Assembly: GCA_949358305.1 (NCBI GenBank)
Contig: OX442317.1
Coordinates: 1,490,001 to 1,550,000 of the forward strand
DNA: 60,000 nucleotides
Reading direction: 5' to 3'
Origin: Strigamia acuminata
Taxonomy: Eukaryota > Arthropoda > Chilopoda > Geophilomorpha > Linotaeniidae
Part shown: positions 30,777 to 41,460 of the stretch, in pieces
How positions within the stretch are numbered: the stretch's first letter is position 1
How the letters are laid out: each line of letters opens with the position of its first letter
Made by a program: the position numbers and the translations under genes
Notes under the pieces: model-generated
Told to the model about the DNA's origin: nothing
Databases searched by the model: none
What the model saw: only the letters and a program-made list of their open reading frames with translations

Positions 30777-33700
30777 ATGCCTCCGACGACAGTTCACGTC
30801 TTAGGATCAGAACAATCGCAAAAAGCGATGCGGAAACTGCAACGAGCCAGAAACAGGAAAGTACAACTTATTGTCAAAGCTACTTTATCAGAAACCAATC
30901 AGATGCCACCTTTCGTAATCGTTTTAAAAAAGTTTACGAAAAAAGCAAAAATAATTTGTTTCTTCTTATTCCTGATACTAATGATAAATTTGTCAGCATG
31001 CGTTTATCAGATCGCTGATCGAATTGCGCACTACTTAAGCGAGCCCACAGCAGTAGATGCGCACATAGTGGAAACATCTCGTGGTGACTTTCCACGGCTC
31101 TTTTTGTACCCGACGATTACAAAAGAACTCTCGACGTACATCGATAAAATTGCTATGAAACATAATATTAGAATTGGCAATTTCTACTGCGAAAACGTTC
31201 TTGCAGATCCACGGACTCTTCGCGACGTCGACTTTTACACAGTCATTGAATTGTGGTCGACGCAGAGTTACATACATGACGCCTACGTACATTTGGTAAA
31301 TTTTTCAAACTCGATATTTATATTGAGACAAACCGTAATTTTGAATTTTCGCTTCAAAGGGTAAATCTCGAAAAAACCTCACGATTAAAACTCACGATTC
31401 TATCGGTCAACCGGCTAAACAAGTGTTTGCAGGTGTGTTGAAATTGAAACAAATGAAATGAACCCTTAATAAAAGTTTCTAATTTAGATTACCCCGTTCC
31501 ATTACACAATCGCAACTACAAAGTAATAATTAAACTTAATGTACCAAAGAGGTGCAGTTACATTCGAGTAATAAGAATACAAAATTGTGAGATTTGTTGC
31601 CGTACTAAATGCACAATTGACTTGCAGGTATTTTTAACTATGACCCCAGAACCATTTTATGAACATCCTGCGAGTGCAGTTGTTCTCAGAGCTGATGGGA
31701 AAACAGAAATCACCGTGGTCACGCAAAAAGTAATGAAACATCCCGGCTTGTTTTGGTGTTTATTTACTTAAAACCTCTATGTATTCTACTCAGTACGACT
31801 TAATCAACACAAAAAAGAATCCTTGCAATAACAATATGGAAAACTGTTTAAGAAATTGTGTCATGAAATTGTGTCTCAATCGATTCAAACTTAATTGCAG
31901 GTAATTATTTTAAATGCCTAAGTAAATAGATACACAGAATCTACGCTTCATATGTAAAAACGATTTATAAAGGGCTTTAAATGATTTATAAATTTATAAA
32001 TAAGATACACTCTGATCTTTTTCACTTTTTAGTTATCCGCTTTATGAAGCCAGACTATTGCCTAAATGCCATAAAAATAGGGATCCACTGATAGTCTACC
32101 ATAGATTACGTCAGATTTTGCTTTCTGTGAATTTTCTAGAATACTGTGGCTGTCCCAATTTATGCGAACTGGCGCAAGTTGTTGCGCACTATGATACCGA
32201 TGAACATAAATCAGCCGTTCATAATGATAAAGCTCGTATAATAGTATCTGCTGAGAGCCATTTTGTGCGTACTCTGAAAGAACACGTGGCCTACGATGTC
32301 ATCTCTCTGTTTTGTGACATTGGAGGAAACATGGGATTTTATTTTGGAATGTCCTGTTTAGCCATTGTCGAAATCGGTGTGTTCGGATTTCGCAAATTTA
32401 CTAAGACGATAAGAAAACTGGCGAAAGGAGATGAAACCTTCAACGAGGTTTTCAAGGCAAAAACCGAGCAAACGGTCGAAGAGACACTGTTGAAGCTGAA
32501 ACAAACAGGAAACAAGAGGTCATTTTTACGTGGGTCTACTCTCATATCGGCAATATTACTGTTGGTGTCGATTTACCAGATTTACGTGAGAATCGGCACC
32601 TATTTTGATTACCCACTTCTGACAACCGTTGTTTTGGCACGAAGTAATGTCATTTACTTCCCAAAGATTTTACAATGTCGAGATAGCATGGAGGTAACCA
32701 ACGCGAAGAAATACTTGGCAATTAAAATGAATCAAACTTGCGACAATTGCCATCTTGTTGATTTACTCGACAAACCGTCCAAGTACGCGAGTAATCCTCT
32801 TGCATTGTGGAACGCATCTTCCACTATTGAAGAACATCGTTATATGCAGGAAAGAGAGACTGTAAGTTTTGCATTTTTGTATTTTCTTTTCTGTACAAAT
32901 ATAAATGCACACAGATCGATGCTCTTCGAACCAAGTTTGGCAATTTATCATCAATTCCAACCCCTTTTGGAATGTGCACGGCATTTACAATGGGTAAGTT
33001 GACAAATTCACAGCCCGTGGTATTCGAATCACCTTTTACTTTAATAGGACTGAGAAAGTATCATCCGAATAACAACTACATGTTTATAAATTACGAAATT
33101 CAATTAGTACATGGCTCCATGTGTGGTTGGCACGAAGTAAAACTTAATTTTGCTTTGTAGTAACTTTCAATCCTGTACAATATGTCGCTCTATTTTGCAG
33201 AATTTTATCCTGACTCAAAATGAATTTGTACATTTTAAACAACTCTTACACCTGAAAAGCGGCTACTACAATGTTATCGCTTTTAACCATCAAAAAGTGC
33301 GTGCCAAACTGTACAATAATAAGTAATAATAATAATACAAATAAAATAAAACTAATTTCGCTGTATTGTAAATTTCGCACAGATTGTACGAATCAACACT
33401 CCAAAGAGTTCTTGCAGGCCCCAACACCAAGTTGAGCAATGTGAACAAAACTGCTTTAACAAGAAACTGGACACCCAAAACTTTACCTGCTTGTGTGTCG
33501 TGACATTTAAAATAAACAAAAACAAATGAAATAAATTTAATTTTTAACACAGGTTACCATTTATGAAGTCAAATCAGTCGTTACAACTCTGCAACTCCTC
33601 AAAATCGGCAAAAGTTACCAAAACGAAATATTTGGAAATTGAATTCCTGATGAATCCACGCAAAGAGTGCGGCTGTCATCTGGCATGTGAAGAACAGATA

Positions 33701-33895
33701 TACATTCCTTCTATAATTTCCGAAATGAGAAGCTTAGTTGAAGCTTCCGACATTTTTCAAATCTCTACTAACATCTGCGAAGAATTGAGACAAGAGAAAA
33801 TGCTGACAGTGATCAAATTATTCTGTGACATTGGCTCTATTATTGGTATAATGGTCGGTTTTTCCATATTCTCTATTCCTCAATTTTTAACCTAA
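30777..33895 (+). CDS. Tandem-fused double DEG/ENaC channel (two subunits in one polypeptide)
   Basis: DEG/ENaC proteins form amiloride-sensitive trimeric cation channels in the plasma membrane. Ten exons: 30777-31295, 31360-31432, 31488-31729, 31794-31900, 32033-32861, 32915-32993, 33048-33136, 33201-33296, 33383-33492, 33553-33895; total 2487 nt, 828 residues, all phases matching. Unit A has TM1 at about 59-79 (CFFLFLILMINLSACVYQI), a short extracellular part with CGCPNLC, and TM2 at about 404-428 with LFCDIGGNMGFYFGMS. Unit B has a second TM1 at about 481-503 (LISAILLLVSIYQIYVRIG), CGCHLAC, and TM2 at about 800-825 with LFCDIGSIIGIMVGFS. Both TM2 carry the G-x-S filter (GMS, GFS). TM2-A and TM1-B sit in the same uninterrupted 829-bp exon, so the fusion is read directly. 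The C-terminal tail after TM2-B is only a few residues. AATAAA lies near 34177. Confidence 0.85.
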
Positions 33896-36800
33896 ATCTT
33901 CAAAAATTTCACATACAGTACAATAAGATTAAACCAAACTGCACCTAGTAATCTGCCTTTAACCAAATGTTACTTAGACACCTGTGTAATGATGTTTACA
34001 ATGCTAAGTTCTTAAGTTTGTTGGTGTTGAATATATTTGCGCATTCTTTGCTGATATGTAACTCGCATTCATTCTCATTGCTGCTCGATTCGTATCTTTC
34101 TGCGATGTTGTAGTTTTGTTGTAATATCACGTTTTGTGACGCCGATTTCTGCAGCGCTAACTATATGCTAATTTTAATAAAGACAAAGATTTTGAGACTC
34201 ACTAACGTGGACGGTTGATCACTTTATTCGCTCTTACATCCTCTTTCAACATCAGCAGCCACCTTTCAACCTTCCCTCACATCGTAATGCAGACTTTGTT
34301 TGGCAGTAAATGCCACTCCATTCGACCATGAAGAAGAAGAAAATGGCGATCGAGTCGTTTTGGGGTTTCTTGATCGACGGTGGTTGCTCAGTCAATGGAT
34401 AGGAATTAATTTCAGACCTAAATTCCATTTTGTACACTGTAATACTAATTTCCGATTTTAAAGGTTGAATTTATGGAAAAAAACCCACGCACATGCGCAT
34501 GGATTAAGAATCAGATTGCATTGTGGGAAGAAGAACGGTGCGATTGGATGTAACCACGTGTGACGGCCTACAGTAGTAGAAACCATTGGTTAGTATTTTT
34601 AGAAATTCATCTGCAGACATCCAATCATTTTGGAGTGGGAAATTCAGTTTGCTTATTTTAATCTGTACTTTAGGTTATAAATGTTCAAAAATTGATTATT
34701 TACGACTGAATAATTTAATGAATTCTGTGATTTTTATTATTTTTTTCACAAGCAGGCTGAAAACAAATCTCGTCGCCATTGGCAGCAATTTAATACTAAG
34801 CCATCCATCTCATCCAGCTCGGTAATGAAGTTTCCTAATGTTCAAAATGCATATTAGTAAGTACTTTTTTCAAATTTCTACAATATTTTAGGATATGATT
34901 TAATGAATCACGGTATTTTTAATTTTTAATAAAACCATAGCTGCGTAGAAACGATTTAGTTTTGTTTGCAAGTCTGATTTTTAAATTGAGCTTTTAATCG
35001 CCAATTAAAGCAAGAAGCAAAATTCTTGTCTGATTATTTAGTGAAATATTAAAATCATCAACAAAACATGACATAATTTCCAGCTTTTGATGTATATTTT
35101 GGAATACAATGATTAGACAAAATAAATAACTCGAGTATTTGTTTATATTTACAAATAAACACTTGAAAACAAACTCCGCCTTCGCTTCACTGCAGCGCAG
35201 ATCACCAAATAAATCTAAATGACGCTTTAATATTTATTCGAATGGTCCAGGCTTCTTCCAACAGAGGGAATTTCGTGAGGATCAGATTGGATTGTGGGAA
35301 GAAGACTGGCGCGGCGTCATGGTCGGCAGCTATGGCATTGGTGGATATTTTAAAACTCAATCTTTGTCCATCCACGATAGAAACTGGAGTTTGCTCAACG
35401 TCACAATGTATTTGGGTGAGTACAATTTCCAAAATTAAGAATTTACAACAGAATAAATCTAAAAATACCGCCATTATTATTTTCTTAGAAAATGCACGCT
35501 GCAAGTTGTTTTACCAGCACAGCCACATTGGATTCCAAGCGTCGTTGCACAAACAAAAACACGACTAAATATATGAATTATTATTGTTTTTAAATGTTTT
35601 ATTTCTTGATAATCGTTGCCACAAGTTTTGTCAAACATTTTTATCGTTTACATCCGAATGAAAATGTTTGCTAATTTTATTTCCTTGTCTGTTCCGAACA
35701 GCATGCAATTCAAATCCACGCGCACATACATTCTTCTCCAATAGTCGACTGGTGACTGGGGAATTAAAAGAAATTGTCCTGATTAAATTTAAGGCTAGGC
35801 ATTAGAATTAGATTTCGGCAAGTGCAGGAAAAACCAGGCTAATTCTTTCAAACTCATTGACAACTGGTTCAGCCCAGGAGGAACAACCCTCACCATGGGG
35901 CCCCCGCTGTGTCCTTTTGCAATCAGGGCGAAAGCGATTTACCTGTGTTATTTCTTGCATTTGTCCGTGAGCTGGGGGGTCGTCGCGAAGGGGAAGGCTC
36001 CTTTAGGGACATGCTTCCAGTTGAGGGCCCTGCCGCGGACATGGCCTAGTCCCGGTGGGTGCATTCCCTTGGTTCGTTCATGTTTACGGGGAGTCAAGCT
36101 TAGTCAGGGTGGCTTTTCGGGATGTGCTTCGAGTTGAGGGCCCTGCTTTGGACGGGCATGTTGACGGTGGCGGGCATGACGGGGCCGTGGGTGCATTCCC
36201 TTGGTTCGTTCACATTTCGGGGAGTTGCCAGATTTGTTTGCGCGTTTGTTTTCCCAGCGGGCGAGGGAAGTTTTGGATTGGATCCCGGTCATTAGTCGAC
36301 ACTCGTTGGAAGGGAGCAGGGAGGACATCTTGGGTCGACGAAACCACTGGACGGATTTATATGCGTAATTTGGTGTTTTAATATTGATAATGTGTTTTAT
36401 TTTCTTTTCTTAATTTTTAGTATGGTTAAAACTTTGAGGTGGATTTGTTTTGAATGGTAAGTTGAGGTTGAATTTAAAATGTTTGACAAAAATTTGTGGC
36501 AAATTGAGAATGGCACTTTGTTTGTTTGTGCTGTTTTTATTGGGAAATTTGAATTTTGAAAACTGGCATTATTAGGTTTATGTGCAAATTTGAATTCGGC
36601 ACACTTGTGGGCCGATATAAAAAGCGCAACACACATTCTTTCATCATTTGCGGGGCCGTCGTGTGCAAATTAGAGGAGGAGGATTTGGCTGCCATGCATT
36701 GAAGCCATCGTTTGGGATTGCGAGAAATATTGTATTATATATTATTCTGTGCGATATTAAAAAGTTTGAAATTGAGTTTTAATAAAACCTATTTATCATT

Positions 36801-37404
36801 GGAATATTTGTTTTAATTACATTTTACGAATTGCCCAACACTCATTTTTTCATCATTTGCGGTCGTCGTGTGGAAATTAAAGTAGGAGGATTTGGCTGCC
36901 GTGCAGTGAAGCCATCGCTTGTGATTGCGAGAAATATTGTATTATGTATTATTCTGTGCGATATTAAAAAGTTTGAAATTGAGTTTTAATAAAGCCTATT
37001 TATTGGAATATTTGTTTTAATTAAATTTTAAAATTTTGACGATAGAAATATAGATATCAAACTTAAGTCTTATATCGCCCGAGTTAGATGAAGACACGAT
37101 ATGAGCGGTATTCAATACGGTATTGTTTCATTCGGTCGTGTCTAGATGGCGACAGCGACCAGAGGCAGTTTGTGATTGGAAACGGTGGCGCCATCTATGT
37201 TTCTAAGTAGTAATGAATCGAAAGTTAAAATCCCTCTTGATGGTGATTATGCTTTGGAAAGGACCGATTTATCGCCCGTGGAAGCGATGCAATACGATAT
37301 TATTTCGTGTACGTTTGTTTGACTTGCACGTCAGTTTCAAGCTATGTTGATCGATCAAACAGTATAAAAATCAAGTTTGGCGCCATTTGTTGCCCAAGAT
37401 AGTT
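33896..37404. other. Intergenic region with decayed repeats, upstream of Ty3 insertion
   Basis: 3.5 kb. After the channel gene 3' UTR come two related segments (34507-34545 and 35278-35316 share a GATTGTGGGAAGAAGA-like core). A GC-rich patch at 35870-36380 contains a roughly 130-bp imperfect direct repeat (GTTGAGGGCCCTGC... GGTGCATTCCCTTGGTTCG twice). A tandem duplication follows at 36634-37031. Sequence at 37070-37330 repeats TATCGCCCG and AATACG(A/G)TATT motifs. These look like remains of older retroelements; no intact gene was found. Confidence 0.55.
36634..37031. repeat. Tandem duplication of a roughly 190-bp LTR-like segment
   Basis: Copy 1 (about 36634-36824) and copy 2 (about 36841-37031) share TCATCATTTGCGG, GAGGATTTGGCTGCC, GTGCGATATTAAAAAGTTTG and GAGTTTTAATAAA. 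A TATAAAAAG motif lies just before copy 1, and each copy ends with an AATAAA-type signal. This resembles the promoter and polyadenylation part of a retroelement LTR, duplicated in tandem. Confidence 0.65.
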
Positions 37405-38225
37405 TGTGGTGACCCAGTTGGATAAGTGTCCCCCCAGGGCGGATACTTGTCCTCTGAGTCACTATGATTGAAGAGTCGTTCCCCCCCGAGTTGGCTCCAC
37501 CTCCCCATGGCAGGTGTGTGCCCCGAGGGGGAGGAAGCGGCTGGTGGTCAGCCCCCATTGGTTGATCGCCGGCCCTTCACCCCACTGCATAAAAGGCTGT
37601 GTTTCCCGCCTAAAGTAAGAACTTACACAAACGACACCAAGAACACAGCAACTACCTCACCGTCAGGCCAACTTCAACTACAAGTTAGGATTGATCGAGG
37701 ATCGCTGAGTAAAGTGCAAACTGTAACTCTCACGAAGTCACTTGCGAGCTATTCCTGCGAAAGCACGAGAATAGCCCTTGTGAAATCACCCAGAATAATC
37801 GCCCAGACGATTATTCGCCGAAGTAAGTGTCCGAGTGCTTTGTAGGGAACCCCAAAGTTCCTAGACGAGGCCTCTGCGACGCTAAACCAAACCCTAGACA
37901 ACAGGCACGGATAGAAGACTCGAGAGAGCATTCCACCGCGTCCGTGAAGACGAATCCGTGACGAATTAACGACAACTCGAGACGCCGCCTTTGTTCCGCC
38001 GACCACGCGGAATCGACGACGCCATCTTGAGAAATCCTTTGTTCGACGCTGACCACGTCGACTCTAGAATTATTACTGAGTGTATTTTAAAGGCATAAAG
38101 CCTGGTGAATAAATTACCTGTTTATTTACATACATTTAGTATTCATTTGGGTATTTGCATAATTGATCACAGGTAAAGTATTACACGTTAGCGCTATTTA
38201 AACCTATACAAAGTAGGACGCGACA
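37405..38225 (+). repeat. 5' LTR of Ty3 element
   Basis: 821 bp, TG...CA ends. A TATA-like CATAAAAGG at about 37588 and an AATAAA at about 38108 mark a plausible U3/R/U5 arrangement. Its copy at 56547-57367 has the same length and I noticed no difference. Confidence 0.95.
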
Positions 38226-38227
38226 CG

Positions 38228-38245
38228 TGGGGGCCTGTCCGGGAT
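38228..38245 (+). promoter_or_regulatory. Primer-binding site, tRNA-Pro-like
   Basis: TGGGGGCCTGTCCGGGAT begins two bases after the 5' LTR. It matches, apart from two swapped bases, the tRNA-Pro primer site known from gammaretroviruses, so a tRNA-Pro variant is the likely primer. Confidence 0.7.
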
Positions 38246-38319
38246 TTAGAAATAAATCTCAAATCTGAACTTGTGATCTCTCAATAAGATAACCCAAATC
38301 GTAGAATTATCGAAAGAAA

Positions 38320-41300
38320 ATGTCAGACAAAGACGAACAATCCACGTCTGAAACCGAGCAGAGAATGCCCGAGAAGGGAAAAAGGACCTCCGACTACCAC
38401 CTAAGGTCGGATGGTCCCGTCCCTGAAATGTCCGCAAAGGCGAAAGCCCGAGCGAATAAAAGGAGAGCGAAGGCGCAGAAAGAGGAGCAAGCTGCATCGC
38501 TCGCGGCCCTAGACGGGCCAGAGCGAGAGCGGGTTCCCTTGAAGATGCAACCCTTCGAAGATACCGATCCGGAAGCCCAAGAAAATCGAGAAGAAATTCG
38601 CGACGTATCACCGGGACGGGTATCGATATTAATGACCGAGGAGACGAATGAAGCTCCGAGAGAAACGGTCGCGGTCGGCACAAACCCATCACCACCAACG
38701 GCTCAGACGTCCGTAGAGCAAACCCCACGGAAAAACGACGGCGGGACCCCGATAACCCCCCGAGTTACGGCGAGTCCTGCAGTTGTTTCCGTCGAAGTAT
38801 CTCACCTAATTCGGTTGACGCAGCAAGCTGCCCAACTAAAAGCGATGATAGACATCCCAGTAGGAACATCAGTCTGGGAATCAATTACTCTACTCACGGA
38901 CGCTATCTGCGCGGCACAAGCCCCGACGCCGGTCGCAAGACCAGCAGCGGAGATGCCCATGCCCCAGGTAACGCCCAGTGACACCGGAGGTTTCGCGCCA
39001 GATCCCAACCGAGCACTTCACCAATCCAGAGAGAAGGCCCGCGAAGAAGCCAGACAAGAAGCGACTAATCGCCAGCGGAGACTGAGCGCAGAGCGGCGAG
39101 AACTCTGGAAGGAAGAGGAAGAAAGGGAACAACGCGAGAGAAGAACCACCGAGAGAACAGAGAAACTGGTCCAAAAAATGAGGGAAGAACGAGAAGCTAA
39201 AATTCGAAAAGAATGGAACGCCACAGTAGAAGGGCGACATCGAGAAGCTCAAGAGTACGAGGACCAATTTCAAGCGCTCGTAGCTCAAAGAAAAGCAGAA
39301 AAGCTACAAATGTTGCGAGAAGAAGCCATTTTACAACATCAAAAATGGGAAGAACGACATCGCGAGAGGTTAAGAGAAGAGGAAGCCAGAAAAGAAAAAG
39401 AACAGTTCCTAAAAGAGAAAGAGGAATGGGACCGAGTCAGATGGACCGAAGAGTACAAAGCAAAGAAACAAGCCATAATAGATGAGCAAAAAAGATGGGA
39501 AGCCGAAAACTGGGAGAAAGAAACAGAAAGGTTCCAAAAAGAGTACGAACAAGGCGTCTCGGACAGGAAGAAAAGGGAAGAAAACCCGAAACGGAAGTCG
39601 GAACCCCCAAGCGGCTCTGATACCGACACAGGAGAAGATGCAACAAAGCCGGCAAAAACGGCGAAAAGGGGGAAATCTCAAAAGAGAGACGGGTCGGTCC
39701 CAAAAACAAAAGACCGTCACCCCTCAAAAAGATCCGAGACGGGAGCAGCCATCGACGCGTTACTCGAAAAGAAAAACGCAAATAAAAACCGGGAACGCCC
39801 CGAAAGCGAAAAAAACAGCTGGCATTCTTTTTACGAGAACAACGACGGAGAGGAGCCGCCGCCATCCGGGGGCTCGAAACAGAAGAAGGCTGGCGGAGAG
39901 AACCCCCCGAGAGGACCGAGGTTTCACCCCCAAGGAGATCCCTCCGAGCCCTCCGATTCGTCGGACGACGACCATCCGAGTCGACCGTCTACAGGGAGGA
40001 GTCAAGAAGGCAGCGATGGGCACCGGTCGAACCGGCCGAATGCTTCAGACCGCTCCTCCCGGAGCTCCAACCCTCGTTCAGAGGAAGGGAACTTTCAGGA
40101 CTCATCTGGCCGACATTACACGATGTCTGAGCTAGGCCGAGCCCTGCTGAACTCTTTCAGAAGAGAAGGAATCGATCTAGGCCATCCAGGCGACGAACAT
40201 AATCGCGCTGGAGAGAGAGTCAAGCGCAAATATGGCGTACGAAACGAACCAAGCAGTGAAGCCACGGGTAACATCCGCTGGCAACACTATATTCAAACGC
40301 GATTTGACGGTTCGTGGAAGGCCGGAGACCGCTTCCTGGACGAAGTAATGCGTATCAAGAAAGCGACAAAAGCCACCGTCGCCGACATGCTAACCCACGG
40401 GCTGGTGGAGCTAACCACGGGGTCGGCTCGAGAATGGTATCAGGGACTGAAAAACCCAACCTGGGACGATTTTCTCGTCCGTTTCGACCTCCGATACGGC
40501 GAGACTCCAGACGAGATCAGTAACAAGTTACGTGGTCTACGACAAGCCCCAGGAGAAACATTAGCCGACTACGACGCCCGAGCGAAACTCCTGTTTGCAA
40601 GAGCGCCGTATGAAATAAACCCCGCTGGTTTTACGATGATCTTTTACGGGGGATTATCGGCCCACTCGCAAAGAATTCTGCTAGACATGCGCGCACCCCG
40701 CACCGGCGATTACCAAGATGTCAGTAACTATCTTCTAACAAACACGTTAGAAATAGAACAGCGGTATTACGCCACTTTGCCCCCGGAGGAAGCTGACGCA
40801 CACGAGAAATGGTTGCAAACGAGCGCCGAGCGTCACAAGACCTCAGAGAAATTAATGAGGCCAAGTGAATATTTGAGCGGTATAATGAGTCTCACCGAAG
40901 CATCCTTCGGACGAATGCTGACGCCTAAGGCAGGCAGTATCCTTCCAGCCAACCCAATAGCTGCCCCAAAAAAGGCACCGGCAGCAACGGCGATGCAGGT
41001 GACCTCGACGGACCCCACCCAGATGGAGAAAGTCGAAGAGACAACACCTCTCGCCACAGCTAAAGAAGAGGAGCCAGCATCGAGCGACGAGGAAGCCCTA
41101 AACGAGCACCTCGAAAACTTATCGACGGGATGCGACGATCAAGGTCCCTATTTGCACCATGCACACCGGGCCTTGGCAATCACACAATTCAGAGCACACG
41201 TGCAGGCAACCAAAGCGAGAGGAGCATTGGGAGGAAAAAGACGATTCCCGACGCCCTTCGTCCCGAAAAAACCGGGATTCACTCCCACAGGGGATAAAAG

Positions 41301-41460
41301 TAACATCAAATGTTACAGCTGTGGAGAATACGGCCACTACTCAGATAAATGTGAGAAAACCGTCAAAGAAAAAGACATCATGCAAACCATGATAAAAATG
41401 ATGATGGAGTTAAAAACTGATCTAGCAAAAAACTTCCGAGCGCAGGCGTCGCCGAAATAA
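38320..41460 (+). CDS. gag: Ty3 element Gag
   Basis: 1046 residues, unusually long for Gag. Residues about 230-480 are an extremely charged Glu/Arg/Lys region predicted to form a long coiled coil, followed by a Ser/Gly/Arg-rich disordered part (about 430-620). The capsid-like Retrotrans_gag region lies at about 690-860 (WYQGLKNPTWDDFLVRF, then RQAPGETLADYDARAKLLF). One CCHC zinc knuckle, CYSCGEYGHYSDKC, sits near residue 997. The N-terminal 230 residues have no recognised domain. The ATG at 38320 follows AAAGAAA and is the first in frame. The stop at 41458-41460 lies 25 bp after a -1 frameshift heptamer. Confidence 0.93.
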   Translation: MSDKDEQSTSETEQRMPEKGKRTSDYHLRSDGPVPEMSAKAKARANKRRAKAQKEEQAASLAALDGPERERVPLKMQPFEDTDPEAQENREEIRDVSPGRVSILMTEETNEAPRETVAVGTNPSPPTAQTSVEQTPRKNDGGTPITPRVTASPAVVSVEVSHLIRLTQQAAQLKAMIDIPVGTSVWESITLLTDAICAAQAPTPVARPAAEMPMPQVTPSDTGGFAPDPNRALHQSREKAREEARQEATNRQRRLSAERRELWKEEEEREQRERRTTERTEKLVQKMREEREAKIRKEWNATVEGRHREAQEYEDQFQALVAQRKAEKLQMLREEAILQHQKWEERHRERLREEEARKEKEQFLKEKEEWDRVRWTEEYKAKKQAIIDEQKRWEAENWEKETERFQKEYEQGVSDRKKREENPKRKSEPPSGSDTDTGEDATKPAKTAKRGKSQKRDGSVPKTKDRHPSKRSETGAAIDALLEKKNANKNRERPESEKNSWHSFYENNDGEEPPPSGGSKQKKAGGENPPRGPRFHPQGDPSEPSDSSDDDHPSRPSTGRSQEGSDGHRSNRPNASDRSSRSSNPRSEEGNFQDSSGRHYTMSELGRALLNSFRREGIDLGHPGDEHNRAGERVKRKYGVRNEPSSEATGNIRWQHYIQTRFDGSWKAGDRFLDEVMRIKKATKATVADMLTHGLVELTTGSAREWYQGLKNPTWDDFLVRFDLRYGETPDEISNKLRGLRQAPGETLADYDARAKLLFARAPYEINPAGFTMIFYGGLSAHSQRILLDMRAPRTGDYQDVSNYLLTNTLEIEQRYYATLPPEEADAHEKWLQTSAERHKTSEKLMRPSEYLSGIMSLTEASFGRMLTPKAGSILPANPIAAPKKAPAATAMQVTSTDPTQMEKVEETTPLATAKEEEPASSDEEALNEHLENLSTGCDDQGPYLHHAHRALAITQFRAHVQATKARGALGGKRRFPTPFVPKKPGFTPTGDKSNIKCYSCGEYGHYSDKCEKTVKEKDIMQTMIKMMMELKTDLAKNFRAQASPK
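41427..41433 (+). promoter_or_regulatory. Predicted -1 ribosomal frameshift slippery site between gag and pol
   Basis: A AAA AAC in the gag reading frame (codons AAA at 41428 and AAC at 41431) is the classic strong -1 slippery heptamer. The pol frame is exactly -1 relative to gag and is open from 41421 onward, and the gag stop follows at 41458. A downstream structure was not checked. Confidence 0.75.

Noticed and set aside
36055-36381. GC-rich 108-codon ORF
   Set aside because: Falls on an imperfect direct repeat in decayed retroelement sequence; no motif and no matching splice sites.
37468-37845. 125-codon ORF present identically at 56610-56987
   Set aside because: Lies wholly within the Ty3 LTR, and identity is explained by LTR duplication.
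39482-40135. 217-codon ORF overlapping gag in another frame
   Set aside because: Lys/Arg-rich shadow of the Glu/Lys/Arg-rich Gag coiled-coil region.
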